Origin: Mycobacterium kansasii ATCC 12478
GTDB lineage: Bacteria; Actinomycetota; Actinomycetes; Mycobacteriales; Mycobacteriaceae
Reading direction: 5' to 3'
Assembly (NCBI RefSeq): GCF_000157895.3
Contig: NC_022663.1
Coordinates: forward strand, 3,720,001 to 3,784,000
DNA length: 64,000 nt
Shown here: piece by piece, positions 1 through 9,071 of the stretch
Layout of the letters: each line of letters begins with the position of its first letter
How positions within the stretch are numbered: position 1 is the stretch's first letter
Made by a program: the position numbers and the translations under genes
Notes under the pieces: model-generated
Seen by the model: the letters and a program-made list of their open reading frames with translations, nothing else
Told to the model about the DNA's origin: nothing
Database searches by the model: none

Positions 1-2771
1 CGGCCACCCGGGGCGCGAGTTTCACGACGCTGCTGGGCATCCCAGACGCGTCGCGGCTGGACGTGCCGGCGCTGTGGGCGCCGCGCCGGCGCGACGACGA
101 ATTGCGGGTGCCGATCGGCGTCACCGCCACCGGCGAGCCGCTGATGTTCGATCTCAAGGACGAAGCCGAAGGCGGAATGGGTCCGCACGGGCTGATGATC
201 GGGATGACGGGTTCCGGCAAGTCGCAGACGCTGATGTCGATTCTGTTGGCGCTGTTGACGACTCATTCCGCGGACCGGCTGATCGTCATCTATGCCGACT
301 TCAAGGGCGAGGCGGGTGCCGACAGCTTCCGGAATTTCCCGCAGGTTGTCGCGGTGATCTCGAACATGGCCGAGAAGAAGTCGCTGGCCGACCGGTTCGC
401 CGACACGCTGCGCGGTGAGGTGGCCCGCCGCGAAACGCTGCTGCGCGAGGCCGGCCGCCGCGTGCAGGGCAGCGCGTTCAACTCCGTGCTCGAGTATGAA
501 AATGCTCGAGAATCCGGGGCCGCCGGGACATTCGACTTACCGCCGATCCCGACGCTGTTCGTGGTGGCCGACGAGTTCACCCTGATGCTGGCCGATCATC
601 CGGAATACGCCGAGCTTTTCGACTACGTGGCACGCAAGGGGCGTTCGTTCCGCATCCACATCCTGTTCGCGTCCCAGACGCTGGATGTCGGCAAGATCAA
701 GGACATCGACAAGAACACCTCCTACCGGATCGGGCTGAAGGTGGCCAGCCCCAGCGTTTCCCGCCAGATCATCGGTGTGGAGGATGCCTACCACATCGAG
801 TCCGGTAAAGAGCACAAAGGCATCGGCTTCCTGGTGCCCGCGCCCGGGGCCACCCCGATCAAGTTCCGCAGCACCTATGTGGACGGCATCTACGAGCCGC
901 CACGCACCACCAAAGCCCGCGTCGTGCAAGCACTCCCAGAACCCAAGATCTTCACGGCCGCAGCCGTGGAGGTGGACCCGGGCACGGTGATCGCCACCGC
1001 CGACGCCGAGGAACCGGCCGGTCCGCCACGCAAGCTGATCGCGACCGTCGGCGAACAGCTGGCCCGCTACGGACCGCGAGCCCCCCAGCTGTGGCTGCCG
1101 CCGCTGGACGAACCGATCCCGATCACCGCACTGCTGGCCCGGGCCGCGGTGCCGCCCCGGCACTGGCGCTGGCCGCTCGGAGAGATCGACAAGCCGTTCG
1201 AGATGCGCCGCGATCCGCTGGTGTTCGACGCTCGGTCGTCGGCTGGAAACATGGTGATCCACGGCGGTCCCAAGTCCGGCAAATCCACTGCACTGCAGAC
1301 GTTTATGCTTTCGGCCGCCAGCCTGCACTCACCGCACGAGGTGACGTTCTACTGTCTGGACTACGGTGGCGGACAACTGCGTTCGCTGGAGGGTCTGGCC
1401 CATGTCGGCAGCGTCGCGTCGGCGCTGGAACCCGAACGCATCCGGCGTACCTTCGGTGAGCTGGAACAGCTGCTGCTGTCCCGGCAGCAGCGTGAGGTGT
1501 TCCGCAACCGCGGTGGCAACGGTTCGGCTCCCGACGACGGTTACGGTGAGGTGTTCCTGGTCATCGACAACCTCTACGCGTTCGGCCGCGACAACATCGA
1601 CCAGTTCAACACGCGAAACCCGTTGCTGGCCAAGGTGACCGAGTTGGTTAACGTGGGCCTGGCGTACGGCATCCACGTGATCATCACCACCCCGAGCTGG
1701 CTGGAGGTGCCGCTGGCGATGCGCGACGGCCTGGGGTTGCGCCTGGAGCTGAAGCTGCACGACGCGCGCGACAGCAATGTGCGGGTGGTCGGTGCGCTGC
1801 GCCGTCCGGCCGACGCCGTCCCGGCCGACCAGCCGGGCCGCGGGTTGACCATGGCCGCCGAGCACTTCCTATTCGCCAGCCCCGCGTTGGACGGGCAACC
1901 AAACCCAGTCGCCGCGATCAATGCCCGCTACCCGGGAGTTGCCGCCCCGCCGGTGCGGCTGCTGCCCACCAACCTCGCCCCCGAGGCGGTCGGCGCGCTG
2001 TACCGCGGACCGGATCAGATTGTCATCGGCCAGCGCGAGGAAGACCTGGCGCCGGTGGTGCTCGACTTCGCCGCCAATCCGCTGCTGATGGTGTTCGGTG
2101 ACAGCAAGTCGGGAAAGACCACCCTGCTGCGCCACCTGATCCGCACCATCCGGGAGCATTCGACCGCCGACCAGGTGGCCTTCACCGTGCTGGACCGCCG
2201 GCTGCATCTCGTCGACGAACCGCTGTTCCCCGACAACGAATACACCGCCAACATCGATCGGGTCATCCCGGCGATGCTCGGGTTGGCGAACCTCATCGAG
2301 TCGCGACGGCCACCGGCCGGTCTGTCGCCTGCCGAGCTGGCCCGCTGGACTTTCCACGGCCACACCCACTACCTCGTCATCGACGACGTCGACCAGATCC
2401 CGGATTCGGCGGCCATGACGGGTCCGTACATCGGACAGCGGCCCTGGACCCCGCTTATCGGTCTGCTCGGACAAGCAGGCGATTTGGGCTTGCGGGTGAT
2501 CGTGACGGCGCGGGCCTCCGGCTCGGGCCACGCGCTGATGACCAGCCAGCTGCTGCGGCGATTCAACGACCTGCAGGCGACCACCGTAATGCTTTCGGGC
2601 AATCCGGCCGACAGCGGGAAGATCCGCGGTCAGCGTTTCGACCGGTTGCCTCCTGGACGCGCGGTGTTGTTGAGCGACAGCGAATCTCCGACCTACCTGC
2701 AGTTGATCAACCCGCTCGTCGGGGAGGTCGCGACACTTGGTGAAACGCAACAGAAGGGGAGTCAGTCATGA
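1..2771 (+). CDS. eccC3: ESX-3 secretion ATPase EccC3, C-terminal part
   Basis: This is the FtsK/SpoIIIE-type motor of the ESX-3 type VII secretion system, which recognises EsxG/EsxH-type substrates and powers export through the inner-membrane complex. The frame is open from base 3, so roughly 400 N-terminal residues, including the membrane anchor, lie outside the window (the family is about 1,330 residues). Three ATPase modules are visible, each with a Walker A motif: GMTGSGKS (codons 201-224), GGPKSGKS and GDSKSGKT. Walker B-like strands LFVVADEF, VFLVIDNL and YLVIDDVD follow. The stop overlaps the PE5 start (ATGA), as expected in one operon. The downstream gene order identifies ESX-3 rather than another ESX locus. 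Confidence 0.97.
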   Translation, partial: ATRGASFTTLLGIPDASRLDVPALWAPRRRDDELRVPIGVTATGEPLMFDLKDEAEGGMGPHGLMIGMTGSGKSQTLMSILLALLTTHSADRLIVIYADFKGEAGADSFRNFPQVVAVISNMAEKKSLADRFADTLRGEVARRETLLREAGRRVQGSAFNSVLEYENARESGAAGTFDLPPIPTLFVVADEFTLMLADHPEYAELFDYVARKGRSFRIHILFASQTLDVGKIKDIDKNTSYRIGLKVASPSVSRQIIGVEDAYHIESGKEHKGIGFLVPAPGATPIKFRSTYVDGIYEPPRTTKARVVQALPEPKIFTAAAVEVDPGTVIATADAEEPAGPPRKLIATVGEQLARYGPRAPQLWLPPLDEPIPITALLARAAVPPRHWRWPLGEIDKPFEMRRDPLVFDARSSAGNMVIHGGPKSGKSTALQTFMLSAASLHSPHEVTFYCLDYGGGQLRSLEGLAHVGSVASALEPERIRRTFGELEQLLLSRQQREVFRNRGGNGSAPDDGYGEVFLVIDNLYAFGRDNIDQFNTRNPLLAKVTELVNVGLAYGIHVIITTPSWLEVPLAMRDGLGLRLELKLHDARDSNVRVVGALRRPADAVPADQPGRGLTMAAEHFLFASPALDGQPNPVAAINARYPGVAAPPVRLLPTNLAPEAVGALYRGPDQIVIGQREEDLAPVVLDFAANPLLMVFGDSKSGKTTLLRHLIRTIREHSTADQVAFTVLDRRLHLVDEPLFPDNEYTANIDRVIPAMLGLANLIESRRPPAGLSPAELARWTFHGHTHYLVIDDVDQIPDSAAMTGPYIGQRPWTPLIGLLGQAGDLGLRVIVTARASGSGHALMTSQLLRRFNDLQATTVMLSGNPADSGKIRGQRFDRLPPGRAVLLSDSESPTYLQLINPLVGEVATLGETQQKGSQS

Positions 2772-3076
2772 CGTTGCGAGTGGTTCCGGAGGGACTGGCC
2801 GCGGCCAGCGCGGCCGTGGAAGCGCTGACGGCGCGGCTGGCGGCCGCGCATGCTGCCGCGGCTCCGTCGATCGTCGCGGTGGTGCCGCCCGCCGTGGATC
2901 CGGTGTCGTTGCAGACTGCCGCCGAGTTCAGCGTCCAGGGGCAGGAGCATGCCGTCGTCGCCACCCAGGGCGTCGAGGAACTGGGGCGTGCGGGCGTCGG
3001 GGTGGGCGAATCCGGCGCAAGCTATCTCGCCGGTGATGCGGCGGCCGCGGCTACCTATGGGATCGCGGGCGCCTGA
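2768..3076 (+). CDS. PE5: PE family protein PE5 (ESX-3)
   Basis: This 102-residue protein is a single PE domain with no C-terminal extension. It is almost entirely helical and Ala-rich, starting MTLRVVPEGL, and ends shortly after the YxxxD/E-type secretion signal region. PE proteins pair with PPE proteins as a helical bundle and leave through the ESX machine. The next gene is its probable partner PPE4, two bases downstream. The start overlaps the eccC3 stop by four bases, suggesting coupled translation. The sequence closely matches what I recall of M. tuberculosis PE5 (Rv0285). Confidence 0.95.
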   Translation: MTLRVVPEGLAAASAAVEALTARLAAAHAAAAPSIVAVVPPAVDPVSLQTAAEFSVQGQEHAVVATQGVEELGRAGVGVGESGASYLAGDAAAAATYGIAGA

Positions 3077-3078
3077 CC

Positions 3079-4644
3079 ATGGTCGCGCCCTTGGGGCCCA
3101 TCTGGATTGCTTCGCCGCCCGAGGTGCATTCGGCGTTGCTGAGCAGTGGTCCTGGTCCGGCTTCGCTGCTGGCGGCGGCCGCGGCCTGGAATCTGCTCAG
3201 CGCCGAATATGCCTCGGCGGCAGCAGAACTCAGCGGGATCCTGGATGCGGTGCAAGCGGGAGCGTGGCAGGGGCCGAGTGCGCAGCAGTATGTCGCCGCG
3301 CATCTGCCGTATGTGGCGTGGCTGATGCAGGCCAGCGCCGACAGCGCCGCGGTCGCAACTCAGCACGAGGCTGCTGCGGCGGCCTACACGGCCGCCTCGG
3401 CGACCATGCCGACTCTGGCGGAGCTGGCGGCCAACCACGTCATCCATGGCATCCTGGTGGCGACGAATTTCTTTGGCATCAATACCATTCCGATCGCGCT
3501 CAACGAGGCCGATTACCTGCGGATGTGGCTTCAGGCCGCCGCGACCATGGGCCTTTACCAGGCGGCCGCGGGCGCGGCACTGGCGTCGGCTCCGCGCACC
3601 GCGCCGGCGCCGGCAATTGTGAATCCCGGTGGTGAACCGGCCGCCGGGATGGTGGCCAACGCGGCCCAGGCACAAGCCGTCGCGGCCACGTTCAACCCCT
3701 GGCAGTTCCTCTGGCAGGTGCTGCAGGACATGTGGAACGCATACACGGGCTTCTACGGCTGGATGTTCAAAGAGATCGCGACGTTCCTGCAGGACCCCAT
3801 CGGCAACTCGATAAAGATCATCATCGCCTTCCTCACCAACCCGGTGGCGGCGTTGATCACCTACGGCCCATTGTTGTTCGCGCTGGGATACCAGGTCTTC
3901 TTCAACCTCGTCGGCTGGCCCACCTGGGGCATGGTGTTGAGTTCGCCGTTCCTGGTGCCGGCCGGGCTCAGCCTGGGTTTGAGCGCGATAGCGTTCGCGG
4001 CGCTGGCACCTGCCGAGATTGCGGTGGCTGCCGCCCCTGCTGCGGGACTACCGCTGGCAGGCGCCGTCGCGGCGGCCTCTCCGTGGCCGGCTGTCAGTCT
4101 TGCCTCAACGGCCAGCGGCCTCGCGGGGCCTCCGTCGACACCACCCGGAGCTGGTGCTTCGGCAGGCGCCGTGCCGGCCCCGGCTGCCCCGGCTCCCGCA
4201 AGTTTTGCCTATCTGGTTGGCGGCCTTGATGATTGGGGCCCCACCGCGGGTCCGACGGTGGGCGGCCGAGGCAGCCTCAAGGCGCCGGCGGCTACCATCC
4301 CGGCCGCCGGCGCGGCAGCGGCGAGCCGCGCGGCAACCCGCGCGCGACGCCGCTCGCGACGCGAATTACGGGACTATGGCGACGAATTCCTCGACATGGA
4401 CTCCGGCCCCGGACCCGTGGCGACCGAGGATCCCACCCAGGCGTCCGACTGGGGGGCAGGCCCGCTCGGATTCGCCGGGACCGCAGCCAAAGAGCCAGTG
4501 CTGCATGCGGTCGGCTTGACTGCGCTGGCCGGTGACGAGTTCGGCGGCGGTCCGCGGATGCCGATGGTACCGAGCAGTTGGGACGGCCTGCAGGAAGGCG
4601 TACCGAAAGGGGGAGCCGACGCTTCGCACCTCGACAGCAAGTAA
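3079..4644 (+). CDS. PPE4: PPE family protein PPE4 (ESX-3)
   Basis: This 521-residue PPE protein has the SPPEVHS motif near residue 11 and the WQGPSAQQY WxG turn within the first 60 residues. A hydrophobic middle section at about residues 240-320 could insert in a membrane. An Ala/Pro-rich linker follows, then a basic patch (RATRARRRSRREL), and a late MVPSSW motif like that of PPE-SVP proteins. It should pair with PE5 and be chaperoned by EspG3. PE5/PPE4 and ESX-3 are linked to siderophore-dependent iron uptake in M. tuberculosis; that role is family knowledge, not visible here. Confidence 0.95.
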   Translation: MVAPLGPIWIASPPEVHSALLSSGPGPASLLAAAAAWNLLSAEYASAAAELSGILDAVQAGAWQGPSAQQYVAAHLPYVAWLMQASADSAAVATQHEAAAAAYTAASATMPTLAELAANHVIHGILVATNFFGINTIPIALNEADYLRMWLQAAATMGLYQAAAGAALASAPRTAPAPAIVNPGGEPAAGMVANAAQAQAVAATFNPWQFLWQVLQDMWNAYTGFYGWMFKEIATFLQDPIGNSIKIIIAFLTNPVAALITYGPLLFALGYQVFFNLVGWPTWGMVLSSPFLVPAGLSLGLSAIAFAALAPAEIAVAAAPAAGLPLAGAVAAASPWPAVSLASTASGLAGPPSTPPGAGASAGAVPAPAAPAPASFAYLVGGLDDWGPTAGPTVGGRGSLKAPAATIPAAGAAAASRAATRARRRSRRELRDYGDEFLDMDSGPGPVATEDPTQASDWGAGPLGFAGTAAKEPVLHAVGLTALAGDEFGGGPRMPMVPSSWDGLQEGVPKGGADASHLDSK

Positions 4645-4677
4645 TCGAAATCCGAATTGCCAGAGAAAGGGGTTGTT

Positions 4678-4971
4678 ATGAGTCTTCTGGATGCCCACAT
4701 TCCGCAGTTGGTGGCTTCCCAGTCGGCATTCGGCGCCAAGGCGGCGTTGATGCGTCACACGATCGGTCAGGCCGAGCAGGCGGCGATGTCGGCGCAGGCG
4801 TTTCACCAGGGCGAGTCCGCCGCCGCGTTTCAGGGTGCCCATGCCCGGTTCGTGGAGGCAGCGGCCAGGGTCAACGCCCTACTGGACATCGCCCAGGCCA
4901 ACCTCGGTGACGCCGCCGGAACTTATGTGGCCGCCGATTCCGCGGCTGCGTCCAGCTACACGGCGTTCTGA
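4678..4971 (+). CDS. esxG: WXG100 protein EsxG
   Basis: This 97-residue ESX substrate forms a 1:1 helical-hairpin complex with EsxH. It begins MSLLDAHIPQL and ends in an Ala/Ser-rich tail with TYVAAD. As in other EsxG proteins, the turn does not hold a clear WxG. I chose ATG 4678 over an upstream in-frame start at 4657 because GAGAAAGG lies 9-16 bases upstream and the product then has the family length. EsxG-EsxH is the zinc-binding effector pair of ESX-3 in M. tuberculosis. Confidence 0.96.
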   Translation: MSLLDAHIPQLVASQSAFGAKAALMRHTIGQAEQAAMSAQAFHQGESAAAFQGAHARFVEAAARVNALLDIAQANLGDAAGTYVAADSAAASSYTAF

Positions 4972-4998
4972 GCCCACAGACAACCGAAAGGAGTTGTG

Positions 4999-5289
4999 AT
5001 GTCACAGATCATGTACAACTACCCGGCGATGCTGGGACACGCCGGTGACATGTCGGGATATGCCGGCACCATGCAGGGGCTGGGCTCGGATATCGCCGCC
5101 GAGCAGTCCGCGCTGTCGAACGCCTGGCAAGGCGACACCGGGTTGACGTATCAGGCATGGCAGGCGCAGTGGAACCAGGCCATGGCAGACCTGGTGCGGG
5201 CCTATCAATCGATGGCCGGCACGCACGAAGCCAACACCATGGCGATGATGGCCCGCGACCAGGCTGAAGCCGCAAAATGGGGCGGCTAG
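4999..5289 (+). CDS. esxH: WXG100 protein EsxH (TB10.4 type)
   Basis: This 96-residue partner of EsxG has the hairpin WxG motif in NAWQGDTG and the repeated W/Q/A helix YQAWQAQWNQAM typical of TB10.4. It ends AAKWGG. A strong AAAGGAG ribosome site precedes ATG 4999; an in-frame GTG at 4996 lies too close to that site. EsxH in M. tuberculosis binds zinc and interferes with host ESCRT trafficking. It is the fifth gene of the co-directional ESX-3 block, nine bases before espG3. Confidence 0.96.
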   Translation: MSQIMYNYPAMLGHAGDMSGYAGTMQGLGSDIAAEQSALSNAWQGDTGLTYQAWQAQWNQAMADLVRAYQSMAGTHEANTMAMMARDQAEAAKWGG

Positions 5290-5297
5290 CAAGTTAG

Positions 5298-6203
5298 ATG
5301 GTTGCAGAATCCGCAGAACCCTCGCAGCCTAACGCCGTCGAGTTGACGGTCGACAACGCGTGGTTCATCGCCGAGAGCGTCGGCGCCGGCAGTTTCCCCT
5401 GGGTGCTGGCCATCACCCCGCCATACACCGATAGCGCGCAACGAAGTGCGTTCTTCGACCGTCAGAAAGACGAGCTGACGGGGCTGGGCTTGATGTCGCC
5501 GGACGGTACCGTCAACTCCGCGGTGGCCGACTGGATCAAGGTGGTGTGCTTCCCCGACCGGTGGCTGGACTTACGTTACATAGGGCCGGCATCGGCCGAG
5601 GGGTCCGGCGAGTTGCTGCGTGGCATTGTCGCCCGGCGGGTCGGCGCCGGGGGCAAGACCTCCCGGAAGTTCAATACCGTCGTCGCGCTGCGCAGCGCTC
5701 AGCTGGTCACCTTCACGGCAATGGATATCGATGACCCGCGGGCGCTGGTTCCGGTCCTCGGCGTCGGGCTGTCGCAGCGGCCGCCGGCCCGGTTCGAAGA
5801 GTTCAGCATGCCCATGCGGGTCGGCGCTCGCGCCGACGAGCGGCTGCGCTCCGGCGCCCCACTCGAGGAAGTCCTTGACTACCTGGGCATCCCGACGTCG
5901 GCCCGGCCCGTGGTGGAGGCGGTCTTCTCCGGCCCACGGAGCTACGTCGAGATCGTCGCCGGCTGCAACCGGGACGGCCAGCACACCACCACCGACGTCG
6001 GTTTGAGCATCGTCGACACCACCGCGGGCCGGGTATTGGTCAGTCCGTCCCGAGCCTTCGACGGTGAGTGGGTGTCGACCTTCAGCCCCGGGACAGCGTT
6101 CGCGACTGCCGTCGCGATCGAACAACTCATCGCCAACCTGCCGGAGGGGCAATGGTTCCCCGGTCAGCGGTTGTCCCGCGACTTCTCCGGACAACCCTCT
6201 TAA
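5298..6203 (+). CDS. espG3: ESX-3 PE/PPE chaperone EspG3
   Basis: This 301-residue cytosolic chaperone binds the helical tip of PPE proteins (here PPE4) and keeps PE-PPE dimers soluble until EccC takes them. The family core is clear: ELTVDNAWFIAE near residue 15, ADWIKVVCFPDRWLDLRY in the middle, and ARADERLRSG with RSYVEIVAG in the C-terminal half. It starts at ATG 5298, just after esxH, with no room for its own promoter. The N-terminal six residues differ from the M. tuberculosis protein, which is common in this family. Confidence 0.94.
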   Translation: MVAESAEPSQPNAVELTVDNAWFIAESVGAGSFPWVLAITPPYTDSAQRSAFFDRQKDELTGLGLMSPDGTVNSAVADWIKVVCFPDRWLDLRYIGPASAEGSGELLRGIVARRVGAGGKTSRKFNTVVALRSAQLVTFTAMDIDDPRALVPVLGVGLSQRPPARFEEFSMPMRVGARADERLRSGAPLEEVLDYLGIPTSARPVVEAVFSGPRSYVEIVAGCNRDGQHTTTDVGLSIVDTTAGRVLVSPSRAFDGEWVSTFSPGTAFATAVAIEQLIANLPEGQWFPGQRLSRDFSGQPS

Positions 6204-6267
6204 CCGCAATTCAGAAAGTGAGTACGATGTCTCCGCAACGGCCCCAACGGATTTGGACGGTCCGGTG

Positions 6268-7686
6268 ATGTCGGGCACCGTGATGCCGATTGTCCGCGTC
6301 GCCATCCTCGCCGACAGCCGGTTGACGGAGATGGCCCTGCCCGCGGAGCTGCCGCTGCGCGAAATCCTGCCCGCGGTCCAGCGTTTGGTCATACCCGCGG
6401 CGGAGAACGGCGACGGCGGCGAGGCCGGTTCGGGTGCGGCTGCGCACCTGAGTCTGGCGCCCATCGGCGGTGCGCCGTTCAGCCTGGACGCCAGCCTGGA
6501 CACCGTCGGGGTGGTCGACGGTGATCTGCTTGCATTGCAGCCGGTGCCCACCGGTCCGGCCGCCCCGGGAATCGTCGAGGACATCGCCGACGCCGCCATG
6601 ATCTTCTCGAGTTCGCGGCTAAACCCATGGGGGCCAAAGCATATCCAGCGCGGGGCGCTGGCGGCGGTGATCGGTGTGACTCTGGTGGCGACCGGGCTGG
6701 CGGTCAGCTACCGGGTGGCGACGGGCGCGTTGGCCGGCCTGGTCACGGTCAGCGGGATCGCGGTCGTCCTGGCGTTGGCCGGGTTACTGGTCACGGCTCG
6801 TTCGCCACGAACGGGGACCGCGGTGTCGATTGCCGCACTGGTGCCGATCGCGGGGGCACTGGCGCTGGCGGTACCCGGGAAATTCGGGCCGGCGCAGCTG
6901 CTGCTGGCGGCTGCGGGTGTCACCGCGTGGTCGCTGATCTGCCTGATGGTGCCCAGCGCCGAACGTGAGCGCATCGTGGCGTTCTTCACCGCGGTGGCGG
7001 TGACGGCCGCCGGGGTATGGCTGGCCGCCGGCGCCGAACTGCTGTGGGAGCTGCCGATGCGCAGTGTCGGCTGCGGGCTGATCGTGACCGCGCTGCTGAT
7101 CACCATCCAGGCGGCTCAGCTGTCGGCGCTGTGGGCGCGCTTTCCGTTGCCGGTCATCCCGGCGCCCGGGGACCCCACCCCGTCGGCTCCGTCGTTGCGG
7201 GTGCTCGAAGACCTGCCGCGGCGGGTGCGCGTCAGTGACGCTCATCAAAGCGGTTTCATCGCCGCGGCCGTGCTGCTGAGCGTCCTGGGATCTGTGGCAA
7301 TCGCGGTGCGCCCCGAATCGGTCGGTGGCGTGGGCTGGTACGTGGTGGCCGCAACGGCGGCGGTGACCGCGCTGCGGGCCCGGGTATGGGATTCGGCCAC
7401 CTGCAAGGCCTGGTTGCTGGCCCAGCCACATCTGGTGGCGGGGATCCTGTTGGTGGTCTACACGGCGACCGGGCGCTATGTCGCCGCCTTGGGCGCGGTA
7501 CTGGTGCTCGCGGTGCTGGTGTTTGCCTGGATCGTCGTTGCGCTGAACCCTGCCATTGCCTCGCCGGACAGCTACTCTCTGCCGCTGCGGCGCCTGCTGG
7601 GCTTTGTCGCCGCCGGCCTGGACGTTTCGCTCATCCCCGTGATGGCATACCTGGTCGGTCTGTTCACCTGGGTCCTCAATCGATGA
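6268..7686 (+). CDS. eccD3: ESX-3 membrane channel component EccD3
   Basis: EccD supplies most transmembrane helices of the ESX inner-membrane complex. The 472-residue product has an N-terminal ubiquitin-like domain (about residues 1-100, ending APGIVEDIADAAMIF), then about eleven hydrophobic helices to the C-terminus. The open frame extends back to 6064, but that extension is an out-of-frame reading of espG3. ATG 6268 gives the family length, and an in-frame ATG at 6283 is an alternative. The ribosome site is weak, so the exact start is less certain than the gene. Its stop overlaps the mycP3 start (ATGA). Confidence 0.94.
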   Translation: MSGTVMPIVRVAILADSRLTEMALPAELPLREILPAVQRLVIPAAENGDGGEAGSGAAAHLSLAPIGGAPFSLDASLDTVGVVDGDLLALQPVPTGPAAPGIVEDIADAAMIFSSSRLNPWGPKHIQRGALAAVIGVTLVATGLAVSYRVATGALAGLVTVSGIAVVLALAGLLVTARSPRTGTAVSIAALVPIAGALALAVPGKFGPAQLLLAAAGVTAWSLICLMVPSAERERIVAFFTAVAVTAAGVWLAAGAELLWELPMRSVGCGLIVTALLITIQAAQLSALWARFPLPVIPAPGDPTPSAPSLRVLEDLPRRVRVSDAHQSGFIAAAVLLSVLGSVAIAVRPESVGGVGWYVVAATAAVTALRARVWDSATCKAWLLAQPHLVAGILLVVYTATGRYVAALGAVLVLAVLVFAWIVVALNPAIASPDSYSLPLRRLLGFVAAGLDVSLIPVMAYLVGLFTWVLNR

Positions 7687-9071
7687 CTCGCGTCGCCGGA
7701 TTAGGTTGCTGCGCAGCAATTTTGGCTGTTGTGGTGGCCACCGCTCCGCCGGCGTCGGCGATCGCCCCGCCGGTGGTCGACGCCACCGTGGATCCGCCCA
7801 GCGGTACCCCGGGGCCCGTGCAGACGATGGAGCAACGCGGTGCCTGCACCGTTTCGGGGCTTCTGGCGGGTACCGACGTCAGCGTCCCGGCACCTAGCCA
7901 AGCGGTGCTGAATCTGCCTGCGGCATGGCAGTTCTCGCGTGGTGAGGGTCAGTTGGTGGCCATCCTCGACACCGGGGTGCAACCGGGGCCGCGGCTGCCG
8001 AACGTAGACGGCGGTGGCGACTTCGTGGATTCGACCGACGGCCTGACCGACTGTGACGGGCACGGCACCCTGGTGGCCGGGATCGTCGCCGGGCAGCCCG
8101 GCGCGGACGGCTTCGCGGGGGTCGCGCCGGCGGCGCGGTTGCTGTCCATCAGGGTGACCTCGGCCAAGTTCTCGCCGAAGACTTCAGGTGGCGACCCCAC
8201 GCTGGCGCGGGCCGCCCTCGACGTGGACACGCTGTCCCGCGCGATCGTGCATGCGGCCGATCTTGGCGCCCGGGTGATCAACATTTCCGCGGTGACCTGC
8301 CTGCCCGCCGACCGGGCGGTCGACCAGTCCGCACTGGGGGCGGCGATCAGGTATGCGGCCGTGGACAAGGACGCGGTGATAGTGGCCGCCGCCGGTAACA
8401 GCGGCGCGGCCGGCTCGGGCGGCGGTGGTAGCTCCTGCGACTCGAACCCGCTGACCGACCTGAGCCGTCCGGACGATCCACGCAACTGGGCCGGCGTCAC
8501 CTCGATCTCCATCCCGTCGTGGTGGCAGCCGTACGTGTTGTCGGTGGCGTCCCTGACGCCGGACGGGCAGCCGTCGAAGTTCACCATGGCCGGGCCGTGG
8601 GTGGGCATCGCCGCACCCGGGGAAAACATTCTGTCGGTGAGCAACAGCGACGCCGGCGGCCTGGCCAACGGCCTTCCCAACGACCACCAGCAACTTGTGC
8701 CGCTCAGCGGCACCAGCTACGCGGCCGGCTACGTCTCCGGTGTCGCCGCGTTGGTCCGCAGTAAGTATCCCGGCCTGAACGCGGGCGAGGTGGTACGCCG
8801 CATCACCGCCACCGCCCACAACGGCGCCCGCGCCCCGTCCAACATCGTCGGCGCCGGCGGTATCGATCCGGTGGCGGCGCTGACCTGGCAACTGCCCGCC
8901 CCGCAATCAGCGGTACCGGCGAAACCGGTTGCAGTGCCGCCGGCACCGAAGCCCAAGGACACCACACCCCGCAACGTCGCATTCGCCGGAGCCGCAGCGT
9001 TGGCATTGCTGGTCGGCATCACCGCAGCAACTGTCACGACGGTGCGCCGGCGAAAGGAGCCGATCCCGTGA
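7683..9071 (+). CDS. mycP3: ESX-3 subtilisin-like protease mycosin MycP3
   Basis: This is a 462-residue membrane-anchored serine protease that stabilises the ESX core complex on the periplasmic side. An N-terminal signal sequence ends near SAIAPPV. The subtilase triad is visible as the Asp in LVAILDTGVQPG, the His in DCDGHGTLVAGI and the Ser in LSGTSYAAGY. The C-terminus has a Pro-rich linker, a single helix (VAFAGAAALALLVGITAATV) and a basic tail. The ATG overlaps the eccD3 stop by four bases; the longer reading from 7386 is a shadow of eccD3. A GGGGS-like loop interrupts the catalytic domain near residue 245. Confidence 0.96.
   Translation: MTRVAGLGCCAAILAVVVATAPPASAIAPPVVDATVDPPSGTPGPVQTMEQRGACTVSGLLAGTDVSVPAPSQAVLNLPAAWQFSRGEGQLVAILDTGVQPGPRLPNVDGGGDFVDSTDGLTDCDGHGTLVAGIVAGQPGADGFAGVAPAARLLSIRVTSAKFSPKTSGGDPTLARAALDVDTLSRAIVHAADLGARVINISAVTCLPADRAVDQSALGAAIRYAAVDKDAVIVAAAGNSGAAGSGGGGSSCDSNPLTDLSRPDDPRNWAGVTSISIPSWWQPYVLSVASLTPDGQPSKFTMAGPWVGIAAPGENILSVSNSDAGGLANGLPNDHQQLVPLSGTSYAAGYVSGVAALVRSKYPGLNAGEVVRRITATAHNGARAPSNIVGAGGIDPVAALTWQLPAPQSAVPAKPVAVPPAPKPKDTTPRNVAFAGAAALALLVGITAATVTTVRRRKEPIP

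Noticed and set aside
2772..3078. Zur or IdeR boxes in the ESX-3 part
   Set aside because: The regulated promoter should lie upstream of eccA3, outside the window; the genes seen here are coupled with no gaps for such sites.
5571..6599. 342-codon minus-strand frame over espG3 and eccD3
   Set aside because: It lies opposite well-supported ESX-3 genes and has no motif.
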